Positions 7,674-14,610 of a DNA stretch of 64,000 nucleotides are shown here, one piece after another. The notes under the pieces are model-generated. The model searched no databases and was not told the origin of the DNA. It saw only the letters and a list, made by a program, of their open reading frames with translations. Position 1 is the first letter of the stretch, and each line of letters starts with the position of its first letter. The position numbers were made by a program, and so were the translations under genes. The stretch lies in contig NZ_PUGF01000001.1 in NCBI RefSeq assembly GCF_002976435.1, forward strand, positions 310,001 through 374,000, read 5' to 3'. Origin of the DNA: Solimicrobium silvestre (GTDB lineage: Bacteria; Pseudomonadota; Gammaproteobacteria; Burkholderiales; Burkholderiaceae_D).

Positions 7674-10600
7674 ATGCTAAACAAAATTATAGAATTATCG
7701 CTGCGCTACAAAGTATTGGTGCTGCTCGCTTTTATGCTGGTTATTTTATTGGGAGGCAAAGCCTGGCGCGACTTACCGGTAGATGCCTTCCCTGACGTTA
7801 CACCGATTCAAGTCAATATTTATACCGAATCGCCCGGCCTGGCTGCCGAAGATGTCGAAAAATTACTGACAACACCAGTGGAAACGGCCATGGCTGGCTT
7901 GGCAGGCGTGGAAGCAATACGCTCTGTTTCCCTGTTCGGGCTGTCCTATGTCAGCGTCAATTTTCATGACAACGTGGATATTTATTTTGCCCGACGACTG
8001 GTCGGCGAAAAATTACTGGAAGCCAAAGCGCAGATTCCAGATGGCTATGGCGAACCGACCATGGGGCCGAATAGTTCAGGACTGGGGCAGGTTTTTTGGT
8101 ACACGATAGAATCGCAAGATCAAAAAATGTCCAACATGGATTTACGTACGCTGCAAGACTGGAACGTACGCTTAAAACTGCGCACTGCAGCGGGCGTGGA
8201 TGACGTTACTTCCTGGGGCGGCGATGAAAAGCAGTATCAGGTCTTAATTAATCCCAACCAGTTAATCAAATACGGCATCAGTCTGAAAACCGTGATGGAA
8301 ACCTTAACCGCCAATAATCGTCAGGTTGGCGGTCAATATTTAAATATCGGTCAGGAACAATATCTGGTCAGGGGACTGGGCTTAGTCGCTAATGCCAAGG
8401 ACATCGGCAATGTGGTGCTAGCTACCCGTGAAGGTTCGCCCATCTATGTGCGCGATGTCGCCGAAGTCAAAGAAGGCGCAGCCTTGCGCTCTGGTGCCAT
8501 TACCAAAGACGGCAAGGAAGTCGTCATGGGTATCGCCTTGCAGCGGATGGGAGAAAACGCCAAAAGCGTAGTGGAAACCGTCAAGGAAAAAATTAAACTT
8601 GCTGAACAAACTCTACCCAATGGTGTCGTCATTAAACCGGTTTATGATCGCACCGTGCTGGTTGACAAGGCTGTTAAAACCGCTGAAAACGCTTTGATCG
8701 AGGGATCGATTTTAGTCGCCATTATCCTATTCCTGTTTCTGGGTGAAATCCGTTCCGCGATTGTCGTCATCGTCGTATTGCCTTTGGCTATGCTGATCAG
8801 CTTCATGTTGATGCAGCACTTCGGACTGTCGGCCAACCTCATGTCGCTGGCAGGTCTGGCGGTAGGTATCGGGATGATGGTGGATGGCGCAGTGGTGATG
8901 GTGGAAAACAGCTTCCGCCTGCTGTCGCATAGCGTCGACAAGGCGACTGGAAAAGCGGTGAATAAAACCCAGCTTATTTTAGCTGCCGGGCGCGAAGTGA
9001 TGAATCCAATTGCGTTTGCGATTCTAATCATCATCGTGGTATTTCTTCCCTTGTTCTCCTTGACCGGGCTGGAAGGAAAAATGTTCAAGCCGATGGCACT
9101 AAGCATTACTTTCGCCATGATCGGCTCCCTGCTACTGACGATGACTCTGGTACCGGTATTGTCGGCATTAATTCTCAAGGCTAAGGAAGAAAAAGACACC
9201 TTCCTGGTTCGCCACGCCAAGCGACTGTATTTGCCAATTCTGGACTGGTCGCTGGAAAACAAAAAAAAGGTAGTTACCGGTGCCGTTATCGGCCTGTTCG
9301 CCAGCTTGGCACTGCTACCGTTACTGGGAAAAGAGTTTATGCCTACATTGCAAGAAGGCGCGATTTTATTTCGGATCACCAGCATTCCATCGACCTCACT
9401 AGAAGAATCAATCCGCATTTCCGAAGTGATGGAAACTACTCTCAATCAGTTCCCTCAAACCGAAGCATCAATTGCCATGATAGGACGGGCTGAAAAAGGA
9501 GAAACGGCCGATGTGAATGCAATGGAATTATTGGTCAATTTAAAACCAGTAACTACCTGGCCCAAGAAAATCAGCGTGCCTGACCTTGCCAAGGAAATGC
9601 AGGCAAAACTTGAACAGGCCGTGCCCAATGCCGTGATCGCAGCTACTCAGCCGATTGAAAGCCGAATTGAAGAGCTAATTTCAGGAGTACGGGCAACGCT
9701 AGCCTTAAAACTGGTCGGTGAAGACTTGAACACCCTGGACAAGGTATCGGCCGAACTGAAAGAAGTGTTGGAAAAAGTACCGGGCGTTGCCGACCTGTCG
9801 CTGGAAGCCAATAAAGGTAAGCCGCAATTGGTGATTCAAGTGAACCGGGAAGCCGCCGCGCGTTATGGCATCAACGCCGATGAAATACTCGAAATCGTCC
9901 AGGCCGGAATTGGTGGAAAAGCAGTATCAACCGTCATTGAAGGCACCAAACGCTTTGACATCCAAGTCTGGCTGGCCGCCGAATTCCGTCAAAGTGCGGC
10001 AGCCATTAGTGCAATTCCGATTCGCACCGAAAGTGGAGCGCTGGTACCGTTGAGCGCGGTCGCATCGGTTGAGCTCGATGAAGGATATTCGTTTATCCGT
10101 CGTGAGCAATTGCAGCGTTACGCCGTCATTCAAATGGATGTGGAAGGGCGCGATGTGGACGGCTTTGTGAAAGAAGCTGAAGCCAAAATTAAACAGCAGG
10201 TGAAACTGCCGGAAGGTTATGTAATTGAATGGGGCGGCGCTTTTGAAAACCAGCAGCGCGCCATGAGCAAGCTGATGTTAATCATCCCACTCACCATCGG
10301 GCTGATCTTCGTCTTGCTGTACACCGCATTCAATTCTCTGAGCTACGCCACCTTAATTATTGCCAATGTCCCCTTTGCCAGCATCGGCGGAATACTTGGG
10401 TTGCTGCTGACCGGACAATATTTATCAGTGCCGTCGGCGATTGGATTCATTACCGTTTTTGGAGTAGCAATGCTGAACGGAATTGTGTTGATTACGTTTT
10501 TAAATGATCAGCTAAAGCTCGGCTTATCGGTACGTGAAGCTGTACGACAAGGAACCGTTATGCGCTTGCGTCCGGTGTTGATGACGGCCTCAATTGCCAT

Positions 10601-10793
10601 CTTCGGTTTAGTGCCAATGCTGCTCTCTTCCGGTGTCGGCGCCGAAACCCAGCGCCCGCTGGCTACGGTGGTGGTGGGTGGTTTGTTTAGCTCGACACTG
10701 CTGACGCTGTTGCTGCTGCCTTTGCTATACGAATGGATTGAGAATCGGAAGAAGAAGGAGCAGGAAGAGGATACGCAACCGGCAACTGACTAA
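7674..10793 (+). CDS. czcA: CzcA-like heavy-metal efflux RND pump
   Basis: A 1039-residue inner-membrane proton/cation antiporter of the HME-RND family, full length, with two sets of six transmembrane segments and large periplasmic loops. The opening LNKIIELSLRYKVLVLLAF, DLPVDAFPDVTPIQV and YAFNS-type TM7 segments fit the family. TM4 reads LAVGIGMMVDGAVVMVEN. The second Asp (D404) and the Glu (E411) of the HME proton-relay motif are present, but the first Asp of the DFG-x3-DGA motif is Gly (G398). This departs from the Zn/Co/Cd class, so its substrate is uncertain despite the czc arrangement. RBS GAGGA lies seven bases upstream of the ATG. It ends the operon at a strong hairpin. Confidence 0.93.
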   Translation: MLNKIIELSLRYKVLVLLAFMLVILLGGKAWRDLPVDAFPDVTPIQVNIYTESPGLAAEDVEKLLTTPVETAMAGLAGVEAIRSVSLFGLSYVSVNFHDNVDIYFARRLVGEKLLEAKAQIPDGYGEPTMGPNSSGLGQVFWYTIESQDQKMSNMDLRTLQDWNVRLKLRTAAGVDDVTSWGGDEKQYQVLINPNQLIKYGISLKTVMETLTANNRQVGGQYLNIGQEQYLVRGLGLVANAKDIGNVVLATREGSPIYVRDVAEVKEGAALRSGAITKDGKEVVMGIALQRMGENAKSVVETVKEKIKLAEQTLPNGVVIKPVYDRTVLVDKAVKTAENALIEGSILVAIILFLFLGEIRSAIVVIVVLPLAMLISFMLMQHFGLSANLMSLAGLAVGIGMMVDGAVVMVENSFRLLSHSVDKATGKAVNKTQLILAAGREVMNPIAFAILIIIVVFLPLFSLTGLEGKMFKPMALSITFAMIGSLLLTMTLVPVLSALILKAKEEKDTFLVRHAKRLYLPILDWSLENKKKVVTGAVIGLFASLALLPLLGKEFMPTLQEGAILFRITSIPSTSLEESIRISEVMETTLNQFPQTEASIAMIGRAEKGETADVNAMELLVNLKPVTTWPKKISVPDLAKEMQAKLEQAVPNAVIAATQPIESRIEELISGVRATLALKLVGEDLNTLDKVSAELKEVLEKVPGVADLSLEANKGKPQLVIQVNREAAARYGINADEILEIVQAGIGGKAVSTVIEGTKRFDIQVWLAAEFRQSAAAISAIPIRTESGALVPLSAVASVELDEGYSFIRREQLQRYAVIQMDVEGRDVDGFVKEAEAKIKQQVKLPEGYVIEWGGAFENQQRAMSKLMLIIPLTIGLIFVLLYTAFNSLSYATLIIANVPFASIGGILGLLLTGQYLSVPSAIGFITVFGVAMLNGIVLITFLNDQLKLGLSVREAVRQGTVMRLRPVLMTASIAIFGLVPMLLSSGVGAETQRPLATVVVGGLFSSTLLTLLLLPLLYEWIENRKKKEQEEDTQPATD

Positions 10794-10800
10794 GTAGCCA

Positions 10801-10827
10801 GCTCACCGCCAATTACCGGCGGTGAGC
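10801..10827 (+). terminator. Hairpin after czcA
   Basis: A perfect ten-base stem GCTCACCGCC / GGCGGTGAGC around loop AATTACC starts eight bases after the czcA stop. No U-run follows, so it may be a weak or factor-assisted terminator or a 3' stabilising stem. Confidence 0.6.
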
Positions 10828-10893
10828 CGCATATCTAAATCAGCATTGTGCAACTCATCAGAATGCACAGCCATGTCAAGTTCAATAAGTATT

Positions 10894-11544
10894 TTATGGC
10901 GTTAAGCCCCGTAATTGCGAAAGAGCTGCATCGGCACTGGTACTGGTACCGTAGTGATGAACGACGTCAGATAGCACATGCGCACGCTGCTCGGGGGTAA
11001 AAGCGGCGGTGGCATCAGAGACAACGATCGCGGTATAGCCCAGATCGTGCGCCTGCCTTAAAGTTGATTCAACACAGACATGCAGCGCAAAACCGGCAAT
11101 TAATAAGGTATCAATGCCCTGATTACGTAAGTAGCTGTCCAAATTGGAACTGGCAAACGCACTAGCTCCGTTTCGCCCCGAGACAACGAATTCGCCCGTT
11201 TGCGGTGTGAAAGGAGGAGTGAAAGTAGCGCCCGTGCCGACAAAGGTGCCAACGCGTGGAATCGCCTCACGCAAACCATACTGTGCCTTGCCTAATTCAG
11301 GGTAACCCACGTTGAATTTCAATCCAACATGAATGATAGGCAGGCCTTGTGCTCTGGCTCCCGCGATCAAGCGCTGGCTGGTGAGAGTCGCGTCCGTAAA
11401 TTGTGAGCGGTCTTGCATTAGCGCATTCAGTTTGCCGCCAGGAGCTAGCCACTCATCTTGATATTCAATTAAAACCAAAGCAGTTTTTTTCCCGAACTGC
11501 AGGGCGCATTCCGTGCCGCCTATAGAACCTGTTTTATTCAGCAT
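10894..11544 (-). CDS. Isochorismatase-family cysteine hydrolase
   Basis: A 216-residue alpha/beta hydrolase of the isochorismatase/nicotinamidase superfamily. The nucleophile segment IAGFALHVCVESTLRQAHDLGY contains the catalytic Cys (C157) and the preceding cis-peptide region. The usual acidic residue lies in LVLIEYQDEW, where Glu replaces the more common Asp of the D-x-Q motif. The usual Lys position lies in VVSGRNGASAF, where Arg appears. These changes define a known variant pattern in cysteine hydrolases, so the enzyme is probably active but its substrate cannot be named. A LysR-type regulator is transcribed divergently 93 bases away and is the likely regulator. Confidence 0.85.
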   Translation of the reverse strand: MLNKTGSIGGTECALQFGKKTALVLIEYQDEWLAPGGKLNALMQDRSQFTDATLTSQRLIAGARAQGLPIIHVGLKFNVGYPELGKAQYGLREAIPRVGTFVGTGATFTPPFTPQTGEFVVSGRNGASAFASSNLDSYLRNQGIDTLLIAGFALHVCVESTLRQAHDLGYTAIVVSDATAAFTPEQRAHVLSDVVHHYGTSTSADAALSQLRGLTP

Positions 11545-11637
11545 AAGACCTCCGTTGCGTAAGAATCTGAAGTCTATACAATACCGAATACATCCGATAT
11601 GGCCATTTTTTGAATCTTAAATTGCAGAAATAGAATC

Positions 11638-12534
11638 ATGCTAGATGATCTCGCACTATTTATTCTTATCGTAGAAACCGGCAGCTTGAACGCGGCGGCG
11701 CGTAAAGCAGGCTTACCTGCATCGAATTTAACGCGCCGCTTACAAAAATTGGAACAGGAATTGGGCTACCGCCTGGTGCATCGCAGCGCGCGAAGACTGA
11801 CAGTAAGCGAGGAAGGTTGGCAGTATTACGAGCAATGCCGCCCTTTGCTGCAAGCACTACAGCAAGCAACACAACAGCTCGGCGACACGTTTAACCAGGT
11901 TGCAGGCCGCATTACAGTTTTAGCGCCGGTGAATTTAGCCAATGGCATATTGGCACCCGCGTGGATAAACTTTATGACGCAGTATCCTGAGATCCAACTC
12001 GAATTGCAGTTAAGCAACCACACTCAGGATATCCTGGATCACTCTGCTGCCTTGGCAATACGCACTGGCCCACAGCCTGACTCATCGCTCAATCAACACA
12101 TATTGGGTACAACGCAAGTCTTATTGGTGGCAGCATCGGCCTATCTGGCGAAGCACGGTAACCCAAGCACTCCTGAGGAATTAGAGCAGCACGAACTATT
12201 AGTTGCGGAGCCGCTGTCAAATTGGATTGTTCATCACCAGACGAGCGGCCAGCGCCTGCAATGGTCGCCGCAAGCCAGATTTCGAGTCAATGATATTGCG
12301 CTGGCTGTAACCGCCGCTGAAGCTGGGCTGGGTATTGTGTTCTGTCCGTTGACGTTATGCGATGCGGGCTTAAAAGCGGGTCGTTTGGTTGAGGTTCTGG
12401 CAGACTGGCGCGTTGCACCGCGTTCACTCTATGCTGTTTGGCCGCAACGCCAGGTTCCAGCGCGAGTGCGAGTTTTAATTGATTATCTGGTGCAATTTTG
12501 TCAGGGGAATGAATTGCTTGGTGCGAGGTTATGA
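11638..12534 (+). CDS. LysR-family transcriptional regulator
   Basis: A 298-residue LTTR. Residues 1-60 form the winged helix-turn-helix (LALFILIVETGSLNAAARKAGLPASNLTRRLQKLEQELGYRLVHR), with the NLTRRLQKLE recognition helix of the CrgA/AaeR-like group. The remainder is the periplasmic-binding-like effector domain (ITVLAPVNLANGILAPAW...). It is divergent from the isochorismatase-family hydrolase, the classic layout in which an LTTR controls its neighbour and itself. A 585-base gap separates it from mgtC. Effector unknown. Confidence 0.93.
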   Translation: MLDDLALFILIVETGSLNAAARKAGLPASNLTRRLQKLEQELGYRLVHRSARRLTVSEEGWQYYEQCRPLLQALQQATQQLGDTFNQVAGRITVLAPVNLANGILAPAWINFMTQYPEIQLELQLSNHTQDILDHSAALAIRTGPQPDSSLNQHILGTTQVLLVAASAYLAKHGNPSTPEELEQHELLVAEPLSNWIVHHQTSGQRLQWSPQARFRVNDIALAVTAAEAGLGIVFCPLTLCDAGLKAGRLVEVLADWRVAPRSLYAVWPQRQVPARVRVLIDYLVQFCQGNELLGARL

Positions 12535-12625
12535 TTGTTTTCTTTGATGAGATAATCATTTGCTACTGCCTTTGCAGCATGAATGGATTAAGAATCATAA
12601 GAAAAACAAACCACTCGCTAAATAT

Positions 12626-12747
12626 CGCTAGCTATGTGCAGGCATTGTTATGCGAGCTAACTCAACGTAACAATGAATTGCAATGCGCAGTAGCAATGAG
12701 CATTTAATTTAAAAAAATGTTTAAGCGATTGTTGCACATAGCGAGCG
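12626..12747. repeat. Imperfect long inverted repeat / structured intergenic element
   Basis: CGCTAGCTATGTGCA (12626-12640) and TGCACATAGCGAGCG (12733-12747) are inverted copies of each other with a single mismatch, enclosing 92 bases. Inside are smaller dyads, for example TTGTTA...TAACAA and TTGC...GCAA. The element lies after the LysR gene and before the mgtC promoter. It could be a terminator-like structure, a small palindromic mobile element or a structured RNA; nothing coding is visible. Confidence 0.5.
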
Positions 12748-12809
12748 GCGTATTTTCTGTTAGATTAAGCATTAAATAAAATTAATCAAAAAAACAATTA
12801 AATATTTTA

Positions 12810-12838
12810 TTGACAATGCAGAATCGCATCATTAGAAT
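12810..12838 (+). promoter_or_regulatory. Sigma-70 promoter of the mgtC block
   Basis: A consensus -35 TTGACA (12810-12815) and -10 TAGAAT (12833-12838) are separated by exactly 17 bases. Transcription would start near 12845, giving mgtC an untranslated leader of about 275 bases. Confidence 0.75.
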
Positions 12839-12867
12839 AGCGGTTTTAGTTTCCAAGGGGGCACTCA

Positions 12868-12921
12868 GTGAGTACTTGTTCTAGTGATAGTAGTCGATTA
12901 TCTTTCGGCACCGCTGCTTAA
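12868..12921 (+). CDS. Putative 17-residue leader peptide in the mgtC 5' leader
   Basis: A GTG codon at 12868 preceded by AAGGGGG (12855-12861, six-base spacing) opens a 17-codon ORF ending in TAA: VSTCSSDSSRLSFGTAA (first residue would be fMet). Six of 17 residues are Ser. It lies about 25 bases after the predicted transcription start and upstream of several hairpins. Short ORFs in leaders of Mg2+ transporter genes (mgtL, mgtP in enterobacteria) control transcription into the structural gene; this one resembles them in position and length, not in sequence. Translation is unproven. Confidence 0.45.
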   Translation: MSTCSSDSSRLSFGTAA

Positions 12922-12950
12922 TCTCGCCCGCAAACTTCCATCTTGCTGTG

Positions 12951-13056
12951 CCTGATTTCCCAGGTACGGTGTCTCGGTCAAACTCTTGACCACAAAAATT
13001 AATTGAATACTGTTTTTTTATCGTTGAACGCTGCTTAGGCGCGCTTATTTTCGCCT
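12951..13056 (+). promoter_or_regulatory. Structured part of the mgtC leader (attenuator or riboswitch candidate)
   Basis: Three local stems are visible: CCTG/CAGG (12951-12964), GGTCAA-ACTC-TTGACC (12976-12991, six perfect pairs) and AGGCG/CGCCT (13037-13056). They lie between the candidate leader peptide and mgtC, whose RBS AAGGGG starts about ten bases before its ATG. I do not recognise the M-box or yybP-ykoY consensus. A regulatory RNA is inferred from leader length, stems and the Mg2+-related downstream gene. Confidence 0.45.
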
Positions 13057-13119
13057 GCACACTCACGATTTACGCAAGTCGCATTGAGTCTCCGCTTACA
13101 ACAAAGCTAAGGGGCAATA

Positions 13120-13824
13120 ATGGTTTGGTACGAATTCACACTACGGGTGCTATTGGCACTCTTTCTAGGTTCATTAATCGGCACTGAACGGCAACTCCGT
13201 CAGCGCATGGCTGGCTTACGCACCAATGCGTTGGTGGCGGCAGGCGCAACCCTGTTTGTATCCACTGCAGGCCTTTCATCTTTCCCGGCAGAAGGTATGC
13301 GGATTGCTGCGCAAGTGGTGTCGGGAATTGGTTTTTTAGGTGCTGGCGTCATCATGCGCGAAGGCTTGAACGTACGCGGATTAAATACCGCGGCCACATT
13401 GTGGTGCTCGGCAGCGATTGGTGTTTTATCAGGCTTGGGACATGAGGTAGAAGCCGCGATAGGTACGTTCTTTATCCTGATCGCCAATTTTATTCTGCGT
13501 GATGTCGCTCAGCGTATGAATCGTCGCAGTGCCGCAGCCGGGCTGGAAGTTGAGCAGGTATATAGGATTAATATTGTTTGCGATTCCGCTGAAGAAGTCC
13601 ATGTGCGCAATTTATTGCTACACACAATACAAGGTATGTCGCCGTTAGTCTTGCAATCGCTGCATAGTGAAGATGTCATCAACGGCGGCAAAATCGAAGT
13701 ACGTGCCGATGTACTGGCCGTACCTGGTCATCACAATTTATTAGAGCAGATTGTGAGCCGGGTGAGTATGGAAAAAAGCGTTTCCGTTGTGCGTTGGGCT
13801 GTTTTAAACGGCGCATTGGAATAA
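13120..13824 (+). CDS. mgtC: MgtC/SapB family membrane protein
   Basis: A 234-residue protein. The N-terminal half has four to five transmembrane helices with the family signature LGSLIGTERQLRQRMAGLRTNALVAAGATLFV, followed by RIAAQVVSGIGFLGAGVIMREGLNVRGLNTAATLWCSAAIG. The C-terminal part (about 140-234) is a cytosolic ACT-like domain ending in SVVRWAVLN. MgtC proteins are induced in low Mg2+ and help growth in that condition, acting on membrane ATPase or transport partners rather than as proven transporters. RBS AAGGGG precedes the ATG by six bases. The next gene encodes a free-standing relative of its C-terminal domain, 37 bases downstream. Confidence 0.93.
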   Translation: MVWYEFTLRVLLALFLGSLIGTERQLRQRMAGLRTNALVAAGATLFVSTAGLSSFPAEGMRIAAQVVSGIGFLGAGVIMREGLNVRGLNTAATLWCSAAIGVLSGLGHEVEAAIGTFFILIANFILRDVAQRMNRRSAAAGLEVEQVYRINIVCDSAEEVHVRNLLLHTIQGMSPLVLQSLHSEDVINGGKIEVRADVLAVPGHHNLLEQIVSRVSMEKSVSVVRWAVLNGALE

Positions 13825-13861
13825 ATTATCAATAAATATTATTAGTTGAAAGGAGCTAATT

Positions 13862-14215
13862 ATGTCTAGAGTTGAATGGATGACTTTTTCACCAGCACGC
13901 ATTTCTGCTGCTGAAATCAACAATGGAACATCGCAATTGTACAAATTAACCGTGCATTGCAATGACAACGAAAGCCACCGGATTGAACGACAAATTCGAT
14001 CTGAAAGCCAACAAAACAAACTGGTATTGGTGCGTGCCAATACTCGCCAGCTTGAACATAGCAATTTGGTGTGTGTCACCGTGTTTATTAAATGCGCCGC
14101 AGAACTCAGGGCTGCATTAGTAAAGCTGGTACAACACCTTGGATTTGAACCAGTTGTTCGGTCAATTCGCTGGGAAAAAATTGAGCGACTACAGCAAATG
14201 ATGCTGACCAATTAA
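13862..14215 (+). CDS. Stand-alone ACT-like protein related to the MgtC C-terminal domain
   Basis: A 117-residue soluble protein without signal peptide or membrane segment. Its order of elements (LYKLTVHCNDNESHRIERQIR, then NLVCVTVFIKCAAELRAALVKLVQ, then VVRSIRWEKIE) follows that of the neighbouring MgtC tail (VYRINIVCDSAEEVHVRNLL, KIEVRADVLAVPGHHNLLEQIV, SVVRWAVLN). By eye it looks like a free copy of that domain. AAAGGAG lies at good distance before the ATG and the gene follows mgtC by 37 bases, so the two are probably cotranscribed. A role in binding MgtC or sensing a ligand is inference; the similarity needs a profile comparison. Confidence 0.7.
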   Translation: MSRVEWMTFSPARISAAEINNGTSQLYKLTVHCNDNESHRIERQIRSESQQNKLVLVRANTRQLEHSNLVCVTVFIKCAAELRAALVKLVQHLGFEPVVRSIRWEKIERLQQMMLTN

Positions 14216-14248
14216 GCAATTAAATAACTAAACCACTAAGGAGGAAAT

Positions 14249-14326
14249 ATGGAACCAGAGTCTGAATCTATCTTGCGCCAAAGCCATGGCGGATTTACGT
14301 TAGCTGACCTTTCCTGTGTAGATTAA
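14249..14326 (+). CDS. Putative 25-residue small protein with acidic/proline N-terminus
   Basis: An ATG at 14249 is preceded by the near-perfect Shine-Dalgarno AAGGAGGAAAT. The ORF starts MEPESESILRQSHGGF and ends in TAA after 25 residues. The N-terminus resembles the start of the enterobacterial leader peptide MgtL (MEPDPTPLP), whose acidic and proline codons make ribosomes unstable when Mg2+ is low. It lies 33 bases after the ACT-like gene and 284 bases before the second RND operon. It may therefore be a small protein of the mgtC transcript or a Mg2+-sensing leader for the pump genes. No homologue is known to me. Confidence 0.55.
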   Translation: MEPESESILRQSHGGFTLADLSCVD

Positions 14327-14610
14327 TCAGCCCTTCCAGATCCGTGTGATTTCACCGTCGATTTTGCAAAGATAATTAACGCACTTCGACCCAGCAATCC
14401 TCTTCCTACTTTGGCGCACTCATGTGCTCAAACCCTTGTGCTCAAACCACTCGGTTTGAATTGATCCGGCTTTTTCGCCACATCAATGCGCTAACACTGT
14501 AAATAACTTATTCATTAAACATCGAGCTAAAGGCTTGAGGGATTCGTTCGTGGTGTCGCTCTGATGCGCAAAAAAAAAGCTAATAATTTTACAGCTTTAA
14601 AGAGAAGAAA
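14327..14610 (+). promoter_or_regulatory. Leader/intergenic region before the second RND operon with direct repeat and hairpin
   Basis: No further ORF with a good start is visible. TGTGCTCAAACC occurs twice (14423-14434 and 14437-14448). The second copy forms a hairpin TCAAACC-ACTC-GGTTTGA (14442-14459) with seven perfect pairs. The loop ACTC is the same as in the mgtC-leader hairpin at 12976-12991. This suits an attenuator between the small ORF and the pump genes, but no U-run follows the stem. The RND adaptor gene starts at 14611 behind AGAGAAGAAA. Confidence 0.4.

Noticed and set aside
8642-9445. A 267-residue open frame on the minus strand inside czcA
   Set aside because: It is fully antisense to a conserved RND pump, has no family motif and reflects codon bias of the coding strand.
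12881-13066. A 61-residue minus-strand ORF in the mgtC leader
   Set aside because: It lies opposite a promoter-driven leader with hairpins, lacks a ribosome-binding site and resembles no family.
12845-13119. Known Mg2+ (M-box) or Mn2+ (yybP-ykoY) riboswitch in the mgtC leader
   Set aside because: I could not find their conserved core sequences. The leader is therefore reported only as an unassigned structured region.
13804-14211. A 135-residue minus-strand ORF opposite the ACT-like gene
   Set aside because: It is Cys/Ser-rich with no recognisable fold and no RBS, while the plus-strand gene has a strong RBS, operon spacing and domain similarity to MgtC.
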